Assembly (NCBI RefSeq): GCF_011049865.1 | Contig: NZ_DRGY01000077.1 | Span: forward strand, 62,001 to 126,000 | Reading direction: 5' to 3' | Origin: Marinobacter antarcticus | Lineage (GTDB): Bacteria > Pseudomonadota > Gammaproteobacteria > Pseudomonadales > Oleiphilaceae | DNA length: 64,000 nt | Shown: piece after piece, positions 40,062-49,488 of the stretch | Layout: each line of letters begins with the position of its first letter | How positions within the stretch are numbered: the stretch's first letter is position 1 | Notes under the pieces: model-generated | What the model was told of the DNA's origin: nothing | Seen by the model: only the letters and a program-made list of their open reading frames with translations | Databases searched by the model: none | Position numbers and translations under genes: made by a program

Positions 40062-41252
40062 TCAATAGCAGCGCCCGAGCAAAATATCAGCAACTGACTC
40101 GACGTCTCCGTTGCGAACATCCTCGTGAGTTGGAAGGGTGATAAGACGATCCGCAAAATCACAGGCGCAAGGAAATGAGGAAGCAGCAACGGTTACAAAT
40201 TCGCCAGCTCCCTCTATCGCTGGGAGTGCCTGGCCGTAGAAAGCGCTGGCGCCGATACCGGCACGATTAAGCTCAAGAAGCGCTTTGTCTCGACTCTGCC
40301 GAGAAGGCGCGAGCAGCGGATAACGCAGCAATATCGGTGACGAGGCGACCAGGCCTTCACGAGCAGACTCAGCGAAACATTCCACCGCCAACGGGGCCCA
40401 ACCTTTCCCGGTGAGGTTCACCAAGGCTTCCGAATAGGCTGCGCTAATGTCCCGACGCTTGTTAAACCCTTCAATACCCGCCTCGAGCAGCCCCTCAACA
40501 GGTGACTGGCGTCCAATCGAGCCGAGCGGGTGAAACACCGTCTGCCCGATACCAAGAAGCGGCATACGCTCCATCGCCCCATAGAGAGGCGGTGTTAACA
40601 GTAAATTGAACAGCCAACGCCGGACCCGCCAGGCTGCGCTCGCGGATAGTCGAACTTCAGGAGGCGCATCCAAAACGCTCACACTCCCTAAAGCAAGCCG
40701 CTCCCCATGATCCTTACGGATTAAAAGCGCACCGCCACCCATCAGGTTTATTGGCTTGCCCCGACCAAAACTCAGTATCACATAGTCGGCCACCCCATTG
40801 CCGCAGGAAAAAGGCGGGAATACCTGGGCCGAATCCTCGATCAACGCCACATCGTTTTTATCTGCGATCCATCTAAGGGCAAACAAGCGTTCTGGTATGC
40901 CCAAAAACCCTGCTGCAATGATACCTACCGTGTTCTCAGTTACAGCGTTTTCCACGGCCTTCAAATTCATCCAGGGCCTGCCCTCTGCCAGATCAACCAA
41001 CACCGGCCGAGCCTCTTGAGCCACCACAGCGGCCACAAGATCCGGGCAACCGTAAGCGGGAAGAATCACTTCCGGAGTGTGCGGGGCTTGCTTGCGGTTA
41101 ACGGACAGTTTTACGGCCAGGGAAAGCGCAGCCGTGCCGCTGTTTACAAACACCGAATCATAATGCTCGGCCCAGGGCGCAGGCAAAACAGCGGAACCTT
41201 CCGTTGGCAAAGGCACCCGGCTGCCCACAGGCCGCAATTTGGAAAAGCTCAC
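40062..41252 (-). CDS. DegT/DnrJ/EryC1-family PLP aminotransferase
   Basis: This is a PLP-dependent sugar-type aminotransferase of 396 residues, starting at GTG 41252 with AGGGG about six bases upstream. Visible features are VNSGTAALSLAVKL (cofactor phosphate site), VILPAYGCPDLV, the Asp contacting PLP in ALIEDSAQVFPP, and the PLP lysine in LSFGRGKPINL. It follows the GT2 gene by 9 bases and is convergent with the exosortase gene. It probably makes an amino-sugar or other amino precursor for the polysaccharide. Confidence 0.85.
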   Translation of the reverse strand: MSFSKLRPVGSRVPLPTEGSAVLPAPWAEHYDSVFVNSGTAALSLAVKLSVNRKQAPHTPEVILPAYGCPDLVAAVVAQEARPVLVDLAEGRPWMNLKAVENAVTENTVGIIAAGFLGIPERLFALRWIADKNDVALIEDSAQVFPPFSCGNGVADYVILSFGRGKPINLMGGGALLIRKDHGERLALGSVSVLDAPPEVRLSASAAWRVRRWLFNLLLTPPLYGAMERMPLLGIGQTVFHPLGSIGRQSPVEGLLEAGIEGFNKRRDISAAYSEALVNLTGKGWAPLAVECFAESAREGLVASSPILLRYPLLAPSRQSRDKALLELNRAGIGASAFYGQALPAIEGAGEFVTVAASSFPCACDFADRLITLPTHEDVRNGDVESVADILLGRCY

Positions 41253-41261
41253 CCTATACCC

Positions 41262-42422
41262 CTAACGTTGGGACGGCGACCAGACAGTCATCCGGCGCCC
41301 TCCCAAAAACTGCAAGGTTGCATGGGCAATGGCGTAGTTCACCTGCACGAAAAAATACGGAATCCTGACATAGCCTTTGGCGCGTAAATCGGGCGAAAAG
41401 TGGGCCGCCAGAACAACCCCGTAAAAAACAAGCTGCAGCAACAGCGCCAGGCTGTATACCCAGCCGCTGCCAGCCAGCATGATTGAAGCCACGAACAAGA
41501 TGAGCAAAAACCAGGGAACGGCCCAGCGCATCAATTTATGGCTGAATACTTGCCAGGCAAACAAACCGAATTTAGCAGGATTGAGTACTTCCGGGTGTCT
41601 GGCCAGCGCCGTCCAGCCCCTAATAACGGTGCGCAGCTTGCGCTGGTACTCTTTGCCGGGGTCTGCGACGTCCTGGTAATGGCCCAGCACGTCTGGAGCG
41701 GAAACGGCTACATAACCTTCCATCGCGCAATTCAGCGCGGTATTGAAATCACTGGGGGCGTGAATATCCCAGCGCTCACACAACTCGTGTCGCACCGCAA
41801 AAAATGACCCGCTAAGGCCTACCAAGCCGCCCCGCAGCGACTCCAGCTTGCGCAGCCACATTTCATATTTCACGTAGGCGCCCTCGCCTACTACGCCACC
41901 ATCCCGGCTGACAAACACATCCTCACTGGAAATCGCACCCACCGTGGGGTTCTCAAAATATCTAACCAACGCAACAATCGCGTCCGCTGGAATACTGGTC
42001 GCCACATCCGAGAACACAATGATGTCTCCGGTTGCCATAGCGATGGCATCCTTCTGGGCATTCTCCTTCCCCAGCCGTTCGTCGGTTCGGGACAACAAAA
42101 TGCCCTTGTTCTGATACTCCCGCACAATATCATCGGTTGCATCAGCCGAGCAGTCAGAAGCCACGATGATTTCCAGGTTCGGATAAACCAGCTCCAAGGT
42201 GTTTTCCAGTTTTTGCCGGATGCGCCCAGCTTCATTGTGCGCTGTAATAATCAGCGAAACCGAAGGTGAACCGGCTTCGATATCCGCCGCTACCGGGCCG
42301 ACGCCGGGGGCTGGCAACGCTCTTTTGGCTGGCAGCGCCATGAGTATGAGCGGATAGATAAAATAGCTGTACAAAGACCCGAACACCGCAACCCAGAACA
42401 CCGCTTCCAACATCCGAATCAT
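41262..42422 (-). CDS. Membrane-bound family 2 glycosyltransferase
   Basis: This is a processive-type GT2 of 386 residues with one N-terminal helix (about 5-28) and three C-terminal helices (about 290-365). The catalytic domain shows SLIITAHNEAGRI, the nucleotide-binding Asp in VASDCSADATDD, the metal-binding DxD-like site in IIVFSDVATSIP and an acceptor-site region RGWTALARHPE. It heads a two-gene operon with the aminotransferase, and both ATGs (42422 and 42413) are acceptable. It starts 184 bases from the divergent truncated deacetylase. Confidence 0.86.
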   Translation of the reverse strand: MIRMLEAVFWVAVFGSLYSYFIYPLILMALPAKRALPAPGVGPVAADIEAGSPSVSLIITAHNEAGRIRQKLENTLELVYPNLEIIVASDCSADATDDIVREYQNKGILLSRTDERLGKENAQKDAIAMATGDIIVFSDVATSIPADAIVALVRYFENPTVGAISSEDVFVSRDGGVVGEGAYVKYEMWLRKLESLRGGLVGLSGSFFAVRHELCERWDIHAPSDFNTALNCAMEGYVAVSAPDVLGHYQDVADPGKEYQRKLRTVIRGWTALARHPEVLNPAKFGLFAWQVFSHKLMRWAVPWFLLILFVASIMLAGSGWVYSLALLLQLVFYGVVLAAHFSPDLRAKGYVRIPYFFVQVNYAIAHATLQFLGGRRMTVWSPSQR

Positions 42423-42605
42423 CCCTGCATCTGATCAAATTTGAGGCGAAATAATAACACACAGACATTCCATAGATTAGCCATTCGCACTTGGCCAACG
42501 TTATAACCAAGTATAATGACAGGGCATGCCTGAAATGGCACAATCTGCGAGCAACTCAGCGGCCCTTTGCCCGCCTGTGATTTGCATCAGGGAGGATTGG
42601 TAATC

Positions 42606-42941
42606 GTGCAGTTAGTTAAACAGATGTTAAAACAGGCTCGCAATAGCCTGTTCGCGTGCTTGGCTTTACTCAGAATAAAGTTCAAGAGCTCTCCATCTCT
42701 GGTAATCCTGACTTACCACCGCATACTGCCAAGCCAGTCACCGCTCCGACACACTGAACAACCCGGGATGATAGCCACCCCGGAAGCGCTGGATATGCAT
42801 ATCAGCCTTCTCAAACGGCTCGGACCCGAATTTGTTGCCCTGGATACCTCGCTGGATGCTCAACGCGAGAACAACGCATCGCCCCGATTAGCGTTAGCAA
42901 ATAATGGCAGGAGTATCAGATCCGGAACGCAACGGGCATGA
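42606..42941 (+). pseudogene. Truncated polysaccharide deacetylase (5' fragment)
   Basis: About 95 codons from the GTG at 42606 match the first part of the intact deacetylase at 44252 almost residue by residue: VKQMLKQARN, LVILTYHRILPSQS, TEQPGMIATPEALDMH. Even the leader (GGATTGGTAATCGTGCAG) is shared. Similarity stops near 42895, before the catalytic TFDDGW motif, and the frame runs into unrelated sequence and stops at 42941. It therefore lacks all metal-binding and catalytic residues and cannot be an active deacetylase. Confidence 0.85.
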
Positions 42942-43270
42942 AAAGTTATCGGCTGAACACCTTAAAATCCGCGATAATCCGAATCATGCTAAGAAAATTT
43001 TGTATTTTGTGGTCTTTACCTGAACCCGTCAGATGGCGCTTTGTGGCAAGGCCCAGACACTGTCTGGCCCAAGATATAACTGACACTCAGGGGTTCTCAT
43101 CGTCGCGCCACAATTCAAAGCGGTGAGAACAGTTAAAGGGTCAATTGCGCAAACAAACCCGAGCGCCATTGACAGCAAATCGATATATTATCCGAATAGC
43201 GCATTATTTTCGCAACGACCGGAAATTGCATCACATTCAACAGCACCTACAAGTTATTTAGAGAATTCAT
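42942..43270. other. Non-coding junction between deacetylase fragment and QueC-like gene
   Basis: About 330 bases without a convincing gene. A 41-codon frame from 42904 to 43029, ending NHAKKILYFVVFT, has coding-like composition and might be the tail of a lost gene, but it is too short to identify. The stretch marks the change from GC-rich DNA to the very AT-rich QueC-like gene. I see no inverted repeats or target duplications of an insertion sequence. Confidence 0.4.
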
Positions 43271-44074
43271 ATGGACTTAGAGCAGAAGAAACATATGGTT
43301 AACATATTGTGGACTGGCGGGTATGACTCTAGTTTCCGAATGGTTCAACTATCCCAAAAAGACGTGATCATTCAGCCATACTATCTTTCAGACAACCGAA
43401 ATAGCGAAAAAAATGAACTAAATGCTATAGAGGAGATAACATCAGATATAGAAAAAAATCCGAAAACTAAATGCAAGATACTACCGATTGTCATAAAAAA
43501 TACTTCAGAAGTAAAGCCTGATAATGAAATAACACAGTCATACTTAGAACTAAAAAAATCATTACCAATAGGTTCGCAGTATGAATGGCTATCAAGATTC
43601 GCCAAAGAACAGAATATGGAGGATCTAGAACTTAGCATTGAAAAGCCAATATCGGGTTCAGGCTTAGTAGTCAATTTGTTTGATAAATTCAATGCTAAAA
43701 TGAACTTGGAAACTGATGGCGAAATATCTTACTATAGATTAGAAAAAAAAGGTTCAGACCAAAACCTTTATAGAGTCTTCGGAAAATTTCATTATCCTAG
43801 CCCTCTTTTCGACATGTACAAAACTGATATGTTGGGCGCTTATAAGAAATTAGGATTCGAAAATACTATCGAAAAAACGTGGTTCTGCCATACCCCTATA
43901 AGAAATCAGCCATGTGGTTTATGTAACCCTTGCGAATCGGTTATCAAGGAAGGTCTTGGATTTAGGTTGCCTATTTTAAGTAGAATAAGAAACAAAATTA
44001 AAATACTATACAAATTTAAATATTATTTTAAAAAATTAATTAAAAAAACTATCAAAATTTTCTATATATATTAG
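43271..44074 (+). CDS. QueC/ExsB-like PP-loop ATPase-family protein
   Basis: This protein of 267 residues resembles 7-cyano-7-deazaguanine synthase. The pyrophosphatase loop is WTGGYDSSF (about 14-22, SGGxDS type). The zinc site reads CHTPIRNQPCGLCNPC, giving the QueC spacing C-x8-C-x2-C-x2-C, followed by the basic, Lys-rich tail. PP-loop enzymes adenylate a carboxylate or carbonyl and often form amide or nitrile products. The gene is much more AT-rich than its neighbours and lies between the truncated and intact deacetylase copies. A true queuosine role is unlikely here because no other queuosine genes are near; modification of a sugar or glycan substituent is my inference. Confidence 0.75.
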   Translation: MDLEQKKHMVNILWTGGYDSSFRMVQLSQKDVIIQPYYLSDNRNSEKNELNAIEEITSDIEKNPKTKCKILPIVIKNTSEVKPDNEITQSYLELKKSLPIGSQYEWLSRFAKEQNMEDLELSIEKPISGSGLVVNLFDKFNAKMNLETDGEISYYRLEKKGSDQNLYRVFGKFHYPSPLFDMYKTDMLGAYKKLGFENTIEKTWFCHTPIRNQPCGLCNPCESVIKEGLGFRLPILSRIRNKIKILYKFKYYFKKLIKKTIKIFYIY

Positions 44075-44251
44075 CCTTATAACTGTAACAAGAGAATCCG
44101 TTCAACTTGGTGCTCGGACCTTGAAAATGGCAAGAATTTTAGCTCAATAAATTAGCTGCTTAGATGGGGCTAATTGGACAACCGAGTCGAAAACCGCCGA
44201 CACTAATGGCCCATAAATCATTATTTTTTGCATCAAGAAGGATTGGTAATC

Positions 44252-45283
44252 GTGCAGATGGTGAAACAGGTTTTAAAACGAGCTCGAAATGGCGTTTTCG
44301 CTGTAATCGCTTTACTAAGAATAAAGCTTAAACGTTCACCTGCACTGGTAATCCTGACCTACCACCGCATCCTTCCTAGCCAATCCGTCCTCCGGCAGAC
44401 TGAACAACCCGGCATGATAGCCACTCCTGAATCTCTGGACATGCATCTTGGTCTGCTCCGACGGCTAGGAGCCGAGTTTGTCTCAATGGACACGTGGCTG
44501 GATTCCCAGCGCAAAAACAAAATGTTGCCCCGATTCGCGGTCGCCGTTACTTTTGACGATGGCTGGCAGGACAATTACGAATATGCTTTCCCGTTGCTCA
44601 AAAAGCACAGAGTGCCCGCCACAATATTCCTGGTGTCTAAGCGAATCAACACATCCTGGCAGTTCTGGCCTGAACAAGTGCTGGATTTACTGATCAACCA
44701 TGCCCATCAGCTTGATCAAGAGGCACTGCAATGGCTACGCCCTTACCTCGTCGATATGCCGGCAAACAAGGGCTCTTCATCGCCCTACACAATCCTGCAG
44801 GCCGACTCAGTTATAAACCGCCTAAAGGCACTGGACGACCACATTATCGAAGTGCATCTGGAACTAAGCCGCAACTCTATTCCAGCCCTGATCCAAGCGA
44901 ACCCGAATGCCAGACCCCTGCTGAATAAACACGAACTGGACACCATGCTTACAAGCGGGCTTGTCACTTTTGGAGCGCATACTCGGCACCACTATCGGCT
45001 AAATCACCTTGCGGACCCGATAGATCTTGAAAACGAAATTGCCGGCAGCCACAAGGATCTGGAAGAGCTCGGGCTTAAGCCTGTCAGTATCTTTTGTTAC
45101 CCGAACGGCAACATCACCAGCAACGGTGAACAGCTCGTACAGAAGCATTTCACCGCCGCATGCACCACTGAGCGGGGCTGGAACAAAGCCCTTTCAAACC
45201 CGCTTGGCCTTCGCAGGTTCAACTTTCATGATGGCAATGGCAGCACACCTCTCAACTTTTTAGCAACGCTCGGGAAACCATAA
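44252..45283 (+). CDS. Polysaccharide deacetylase (carbohydrate esterase 4 family)
   Basis: This metal-dependent N-deacetylase has 343 residues from the GTG at 44252; AAGGA lies upstream. The catalytic core is visible: LVILTYHRILPS, the two aspartates of VTFDDGWQDNYE, the metal-binding histidines in FGAHTRHHYRLN and the substrate-site segment FCYPNGN. It has no clear signal peptide, but an N-terminal hydrophobic stretch (NGVFAVIALLRIKL) could act as an anchor. Its stop is one base before the next glycosyltransferase start, so the two are co-translated. It likely removes acetyl groups from HexNAc units of the glycan. Confidence 0.88.
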   Translation: MQMVKQVLKRARNGVFAVIALLRIKLKRSPALVILTYHRILPSQSVLRQTEQPGMIATPESLDMHLGLLRRLGAEFVSMDTWLDSQRKNKMLPRFAVAVTFDDGWQDNYEYAFPLLKKHRVPATIFLVSKRINTSWQFWPEQVLDLLINHAHQLDQEALQWLRPYLVDMPANKGSSSPYTILQADSVINRLKALDDHIIEVHLELSRNSIPALIQANPNARPLLNKHELDTMLTSGLVTFGAHTRHHYRLNHLADPIDLENEIAGSHKDLEELGLKPVSIFCYPNGNITSNGEQLVQKHFTAACTTERGWNKALSNPLGLRRFNFHDGNGSTPLNFLATLGKP

Positions 45284-45284
45284 C

Positions 45285-46451
45285 GTGGCAACGAGCGATT
45301 CCGATAAAAAGCTTGTGGTGACCCATATCGTGTCCGGGGACATTTGGGCGGGTGCCGAAGCACAGGCATTTGAGCTTATTTCAGGGCTGCAAACCAATGG
45401 CGTGATCAAACCGACGGTCGTCGTCTTCAACACTGGCGTTCTTTTCGACAAGTTCACCGCGTTGGGTATCGATGTCACCCTTGCGGATGAGTCGGCTTTA
45501 TCGCCTTTGGGCCAGATTAAAACCATCTGCAAACACTTGCGGAAACATCCCACCGACATTATTCATACTCATGGCTTCAAAGAGAATATGTTGGGCACGG
45601 CATCGAAATACCTGGTCGGCGTTAAACACTCTGTTCTAACGGTACATGGAAGCCCTGAGTCGCAGTCAACCTGGCGAGCCCCGAAGAAAAAACTAATTAA
45701 CGTCCTGGATCGTGCATTGTCACGGTTTTGTCACGACGCCGTAGTTGCTGTGTCACAACACTTAAAAACTCTGTTGGAACCCCGATACCCGGACAAAACG
45801 GTCGTCATCCGGAACTTCATAGACACCGATAGAATCCCCACCACTCCCCTCCAACAACCTGATGAGCGAAACGAACCTGACGCCCTTTACAGGATCGCTC
45901 TAGTCGGCCGTTGCGTTCCGGTAAAGCGTGTCGACTTGTTTGTTGATACTATAGTTAGCCTCAGAACCGACCACAATCTCGACGTTGAAGGTAGCGTCTG
46001 CGGGGATGGACCGCTTCTTAACACCATGAAGCAATATGCTAAAAGCAAAGGCGTGGCACAATTCATTCACTTCAAGGGTTTTGTTCACAATATGGAACCC
46101 GAATGGACATCAATGGACACTTTGATAATGCCTTCTGATCACGAAGGCTTACCCATGACCTTGCTGGAAGCGTTACTGCGAAAGGTGCCCGTGGTTGCCC
46201 ACAACGCAGGCGGTATACCGGAAGCGCTGGACTTTGGAAACTGCGGATTATTAGTGGATAACCACGATTCAAAGGGCTACACCGACAAGCTCACACAACT
46301 CATAAGTCAGCCAGAAATGGCAAAAAGGCTCGCTACCAACGGACATAATCATGTGATAAAAGCGTTCGGTAAACGTGAAAATGTACAAACATATGAAGAA
46401 CTTTACCAAACTATCTCGCAGAAAAAGAAACACCTAACCCAAAATATATAA
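45285..46451 (+). CDS. Family 4 (GT-B) glycosyltransferase
   Basis: This 388-residue GT-B enzyme starts with GTG one base after the deacetylase stop. The acceptor domain begins VVTHIVSGDIWAGAEAQAFE. The donor-binding domain includes VGRCVPVKRVDLF and the GT4 C-terminal motif MPSDHEGLPMTLLEALL followed by VAHNAGGIPEAL, where the E-x7-E pair contacts the nucleotide sugar. It transfers a sugar with retention of configuration; which one cannot be told. Confidence 0.88.
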   Translation: MATSDSDKKLVVTHIVSGDIWAGAEAQAFELISGLQTNGVIKPTVVVFNTGVLFDKFTALGIDVTLADESALSPLGQIKTICKHLRKHPTDIIHTHGFKENMLGTASKYLVGVKHSVLTVHGSPESQSTWRAPKKKLINVLDRALSRFCHDAVVAVSQHLKTLLEPRYPDKTVVIRNFIDTDRIPTTPLQQPDERNEPDALYRIALVGRCVPVKRVDLFVDTIVSLRTDHNLDVEGSVCGDGPLLNTMKQYAKSKGVAQFIHFKGFVHNMEPEWTSMDTLIMPSDHEGLPMTLLEALLRKVPVVAHNAGGIPEALDFGNCGLLVDNHDSKGYTDKLTQLISQPEMAKRLATNGHNHVIKAFGKRENVQTYEELYQTISQKKKHLTQNI

Positions 46452-46455
46452 GCAC

Positions 46456-46487
46456 CATCTCGACTCCTTGATCATTTTGTCGAGATG
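46456..46487. repeat. Nine-base inverted repeat before the ABC transporter
   Basis: CATCTCGAC and GTCGAGATG are perfect inverted copies around a 14-base loop, just after the glycosyltransferase stop. There is no T run, so it is more likely an mRNA stem for attenuation or stability, or an operator, than a terminator. Confidence 0.6.
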
Positions 46488-46515
46488 CCGAAAACAGGTT
46501 TATCAGAGTTTATTC

Positions 46516-48333
46516 ATGTATATATTCGACGTTATAAAAACCATTCTTTCTGTTCTAGATTCCGCTGCTCGGAAGAAATACATTGCTCTACAATTTACAT
46601 TTCTCTTCTCTGCGTTTTTTCAGGTTATCGGCATAGCGAGCATCGGGCCATTTATATCTATTCTATCCAATCCAGACATAATTCATACCAATACAGCGCT
46701 GTCATGGGTATATCTGAAATTTGGATTCGGCACCGATCTCCAATTTGTTATTGCAGCGGCACTGGGCTCACTGGTATTAATTTTTTTGTCAAATGCAGTA
46801 GCAGCCATGACTTTGTGGTTGACCTTTCGCTTTTCTGTGTCACTTGGCAGCAGTCTTCAACAACGAGTATACAGAAATTCTCTTTTTAAAGACTACTTAT
46901 TACACAAAACCGAGAATTACAATAAGAAAATTGCACTAGTTGCCACGCAAGTTCCTCGTTTTGTTTATATGCTTGTTCAGCCATTTCTACTTCTAACAAG
47001 TCAGTTATTTATTGTAGCTATTATTCTTATTGGATTACTTGTTCTCGATCCACTACTGGCTCTTATTGCCGGTGGGATTATTGGAGGATCATATCTAATC
47101 ACCTATATTGTATTACGAAAGAAGCTAGCACACCACGGTGCGATCATCTCGGAGAGAAACAATAAAGTACAGGGGATTTTGTCAGAATCCTTTATTGGTA
47201 TTAAAGACGTAAAGTTGGACTCTCTCGAGAACCGATATATTGATCGGTTTAATACTATAAATGTCAGAGGCCTGAAGTCCCAAGCGTTTATTGCGCTTTC
47301 TGGCGATCTACCCAAATTTGTTATTGAATCACTTTCTTTCGGGGCAATCCTGGTTCTTGCTTTAGTTCTACTCATGACACAAAATGATTTTCGCTCAGTT
47401 GTTCCCATCCTGAGTATTTACGCACTCGCAGGCTATAAACTATTACCCACGATGCAACAAATCTACAAATCCCTTTCAAGCCTGAGCGGGCATGGTTCTG
47501 TTGCTAGTCTAATCAAAAACAGATTGGGACCTAGAACTACTGAACCCTCCGATGTCCTCACTCCAACTAAGCCAATGGTTATCAACCAAGTTCAACTATA
47601 TGAGGCCAATTTCTTTTATGCCAAAGACAGCGCCCCCGCAGTTCATAACGCCAACCTAATCTTAAACAAAGGCCAAATCTATTCACTTGTCGGCCATTCA
47701 GGATCGGGGAAATCCACGTTGGCAGATGTCATACTGGGATTGCTTGAATTGCATTCCGGACAGCTGATTGTCAACGGTAAAGTTATCACCAACGCGGATC
47801 TCGCGTCTTTCCGTAAGAAGGTAGGATACGTAGCGCAGACAATTTTTATTCTGGATGACAACGTATTGAATAACGTCGCCTTCGGCGTGCCAGCGGATGA
47901 AATTGATTTGGATCGAGTCAAGCACGCTCTTGCATTAGCCAACGCTAATGAGTTTGTCAACAGTCTCCAAAACGGCATCTATTCAAATCTCGGGCAAGAC
48001 GGAAAACTCTTAAGCGGCGGACAGCGGCAACGAATTGGCATCGCGAGGGCGCTATATAAACAAACAGATCTGCTTGTCCTAGACGAACCTACCAGCGCCC
48101 TCGATATAGAATCTGAATTCAAATTAATGAAAACCCTGAACTCCCTGAAAAACGATCTAATTATATTGATAATATCTCACCGACCTGCGGCTATCAAAAT
48201 GTCCGATAAAATAATTTTGATGGAGAGCGGAGAAATTAAAGACCTTGATACATACACTAACTTGCTAGCCAAAAACGAAAAATTTCTATCTATGATGACT
48301 AGCACATTAGATAAAAAATCGAGCACAACATGA
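46516..48333 (+). CDS. ABC exporter, fused membrane and ATPase domains (MsbA-like)
   Basis: This half-transporter of 605 residues probably exports or flips a lipid-linked glycan. I start at the ATG at 46516 (MYIFDVIKTILSVLD). Six membrane helices fall in about 20-320. The nucleotide-binding domain has Walker A VGHSGSGKST, signature LLSGGQRQR, Walker B LLVLDEPTSALD and the switch His in IISHRP. It is the only export candidate in the window; no Wzx-type flippase is present. It is separated from the upstream glycosyltransferase by a hairpin. Confidence 0.9.
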   Translation: MYIFDVIKTILSVLDSAARKKYIALQFTFLFSAFFQVIGIASIGPFISILSNPDIIHTNTALSWVYLKFGFGTDLQFVIAAALGSLVLIFLSNAVAAMTLWLTFRFSVSLGSSLQQRVYRNSLFKDYLLHKTENYNKKIALVATQVPRFVYMLVQPFLLLTSQLFIVAIILIGLLVLDPLLALIAGGIIGGSYLITYIVLRKKLAHHGAIISERNNKVQGILSESFIGIKDVKLDSLENRYIDRFNTINVRGLKSQAFIALSGDLPKFVIESLSFGAILVLALVLLMTQNDFRSVVPILSIYALAGYKLLPTMQQIYKSLSSLSGHGSVASLIKNRLGPRTTEPSDVLTPTKPMVINQVQLYEANFFYAKDSAPAVHNANLILNKGQIYSLVGHSGSGKSTLADVILGLLELHSGQLIVNGKVITNADLASFRKKVGYVAQTIFILDDNVLNNVAFGVPADEIDLDRVKHALALANANEFVNSLQNGIYSNLGQDGKLLSGGQRQRIGIARALYKQTDLLVLDEPTSALDIESEFKLMKTLNSLKNDLIILIISHRPAAIKMSDKIILMESGEIKDLDTYTNLLAKNEKFLSMMTSTLDKKSSTT

Positions 48334-48567
48334 CGGTAAGCACAATATAACTGTGTGCAGCAATATTTTATTTGTGTATTCGCGAACCGCCATCAAATAG
48401 GCTAATCAATGAAGTGTATAGCAGGGCTAGCTCTGACAAAAACGGCAATGAAAATTTATCTGATATTTTAGGCTAAGAGAAAGAAATGATAACAAACTTG
48501 TACGATTATTAAATCTACCTTCTTGACTCTTAAATTTAGCGCTTAACAACATACTTGCAATTCATCA

Positions 48568-49488
48568 TTAAATAAAGCCAGCTCGACCGAGAATAGTCAA
48601 AAAAAACTGTTTAAAAACCAAATCACCAGGTTTTTTTAAACTAGTCAAATTCAAGTGCTCACCAAAAATATAGTCAAAACGTTCTGGCTGAAAGGGAGAA
48701 AAACCTCCACCTGGATAGAATGTCGCTTCACCAAAATAAAAATTATCGGCTGTCGCAAGAAAGTCTACACGGCAAAAAATAAAGTTCGCGGATATATCAC
48801 GGGCAATCTTCTCCATTTTCTCTAAATGAGCTGAACGTTTTACTGACGTTGCGCTGACCTTTTGATTGCCCTTCCCCATATCGAGCCTGTTCCACTCCAT
48901 GTCATAGACATCCAATGTGTGGTGTCCGAAACGTTCAGAATCAACCTGGACAAACTGCGGAGCGCCATTAAAACAAAAAATCTTAAAATCTCGCAGCTCA
49001 CCGGCCAAATGACGCTCTATTATAATCTTCGGCTTTATGTCTCTATATGCCCACTCTCGAAACGTTAAGTAATGATTATAGCGTAGCCAATTTCCGAGTT
49101 TATTCTTAGCGCTATGCTGATCAAGCGCTAACTTATCCTCACAAATAATATTTGTATTCCATGAATGGTTACACTTAATTACAAATTTTTCCGGCAATGC
49201 ATCGAAATCAATATCCTCGGGGCTTTCACATTCTTGGAATAGTTCATTCAATATATCGCCATAACCGATACATTCTATGTACTCTCTCACACGAAACTTA
49301 TCAACTAGCTCAGTCATCAGAGGGTTTTTGTCATAGAGCTTCAGAACCTGAATCTTCTCGTTAAACGTTTGAGGTCTAAGAAGATTGATCGGTCTTCCAA
49401 AAGTTTTTTTGAAATGCTTAGCAATAAATATTTCGTTGCCCAAATAATTTTTAATGAAACGTTTGGCTTGCTGTAACAACCAATACAT
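48568..49488 (-). CDS. TupA-like ATP-grasp amidoligase-family protein
   Basis: This 306-residue protein has the ATP-grasp fold named after TupA of teichuronopeptide synthesis. It starts with MYWLLQQAKRFIKNYLG after a clear GGAG. The family pattern is visible: NLLRPQTFNEKIQ, KFVIKCNHSWNTN (ATP-binding lysine), KIIIERHLAGELRDFKIFCF and the catalytic acidic residues in CRVDFLATADNFYFGEATF with YPGGGF. Such enzymes are proposed to join an amino acid to a carboxyl sugar in surface polymers. It is the first gene on the minus strand of the AT-rich cluster. About 230 non-coding bases separate it from the ABC gene. Confidence 0.85.
   Translation of the reverse strand: MYWLLQQAKRFIKNYLGNEIFIAKHFKKTFGRPINLLRPQTFNEKIQVLKLYDKNPLMTELVDKFRVREYIECIGYGDILNELFQECESPEDIDFDALPEKFVIKCNHSWNTNIICEDKLALDQHSAKNKLGNWLRYNHYLTFREWAYRDIKPKIIIERHLAGELRDFKIFCFNGAPQFVQVDSERFGHHTLDVYDMEWNRLDMGKGNQKVSATSVKRSAHLEKMEKIARDISANFIFCRVDFLATADNFYFGEATFYPGGGFSPFQPERFDYIFGEHLNLTSLKKPGDLVFKQFFLTILGRAGFI

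Noticed and set aside
42533-42552. TGGCAC at the start of the region before the truncated deacetylase
   Set aside because: The GC that should follow lies two bases too close, so it is not a -24/-12 promoter.
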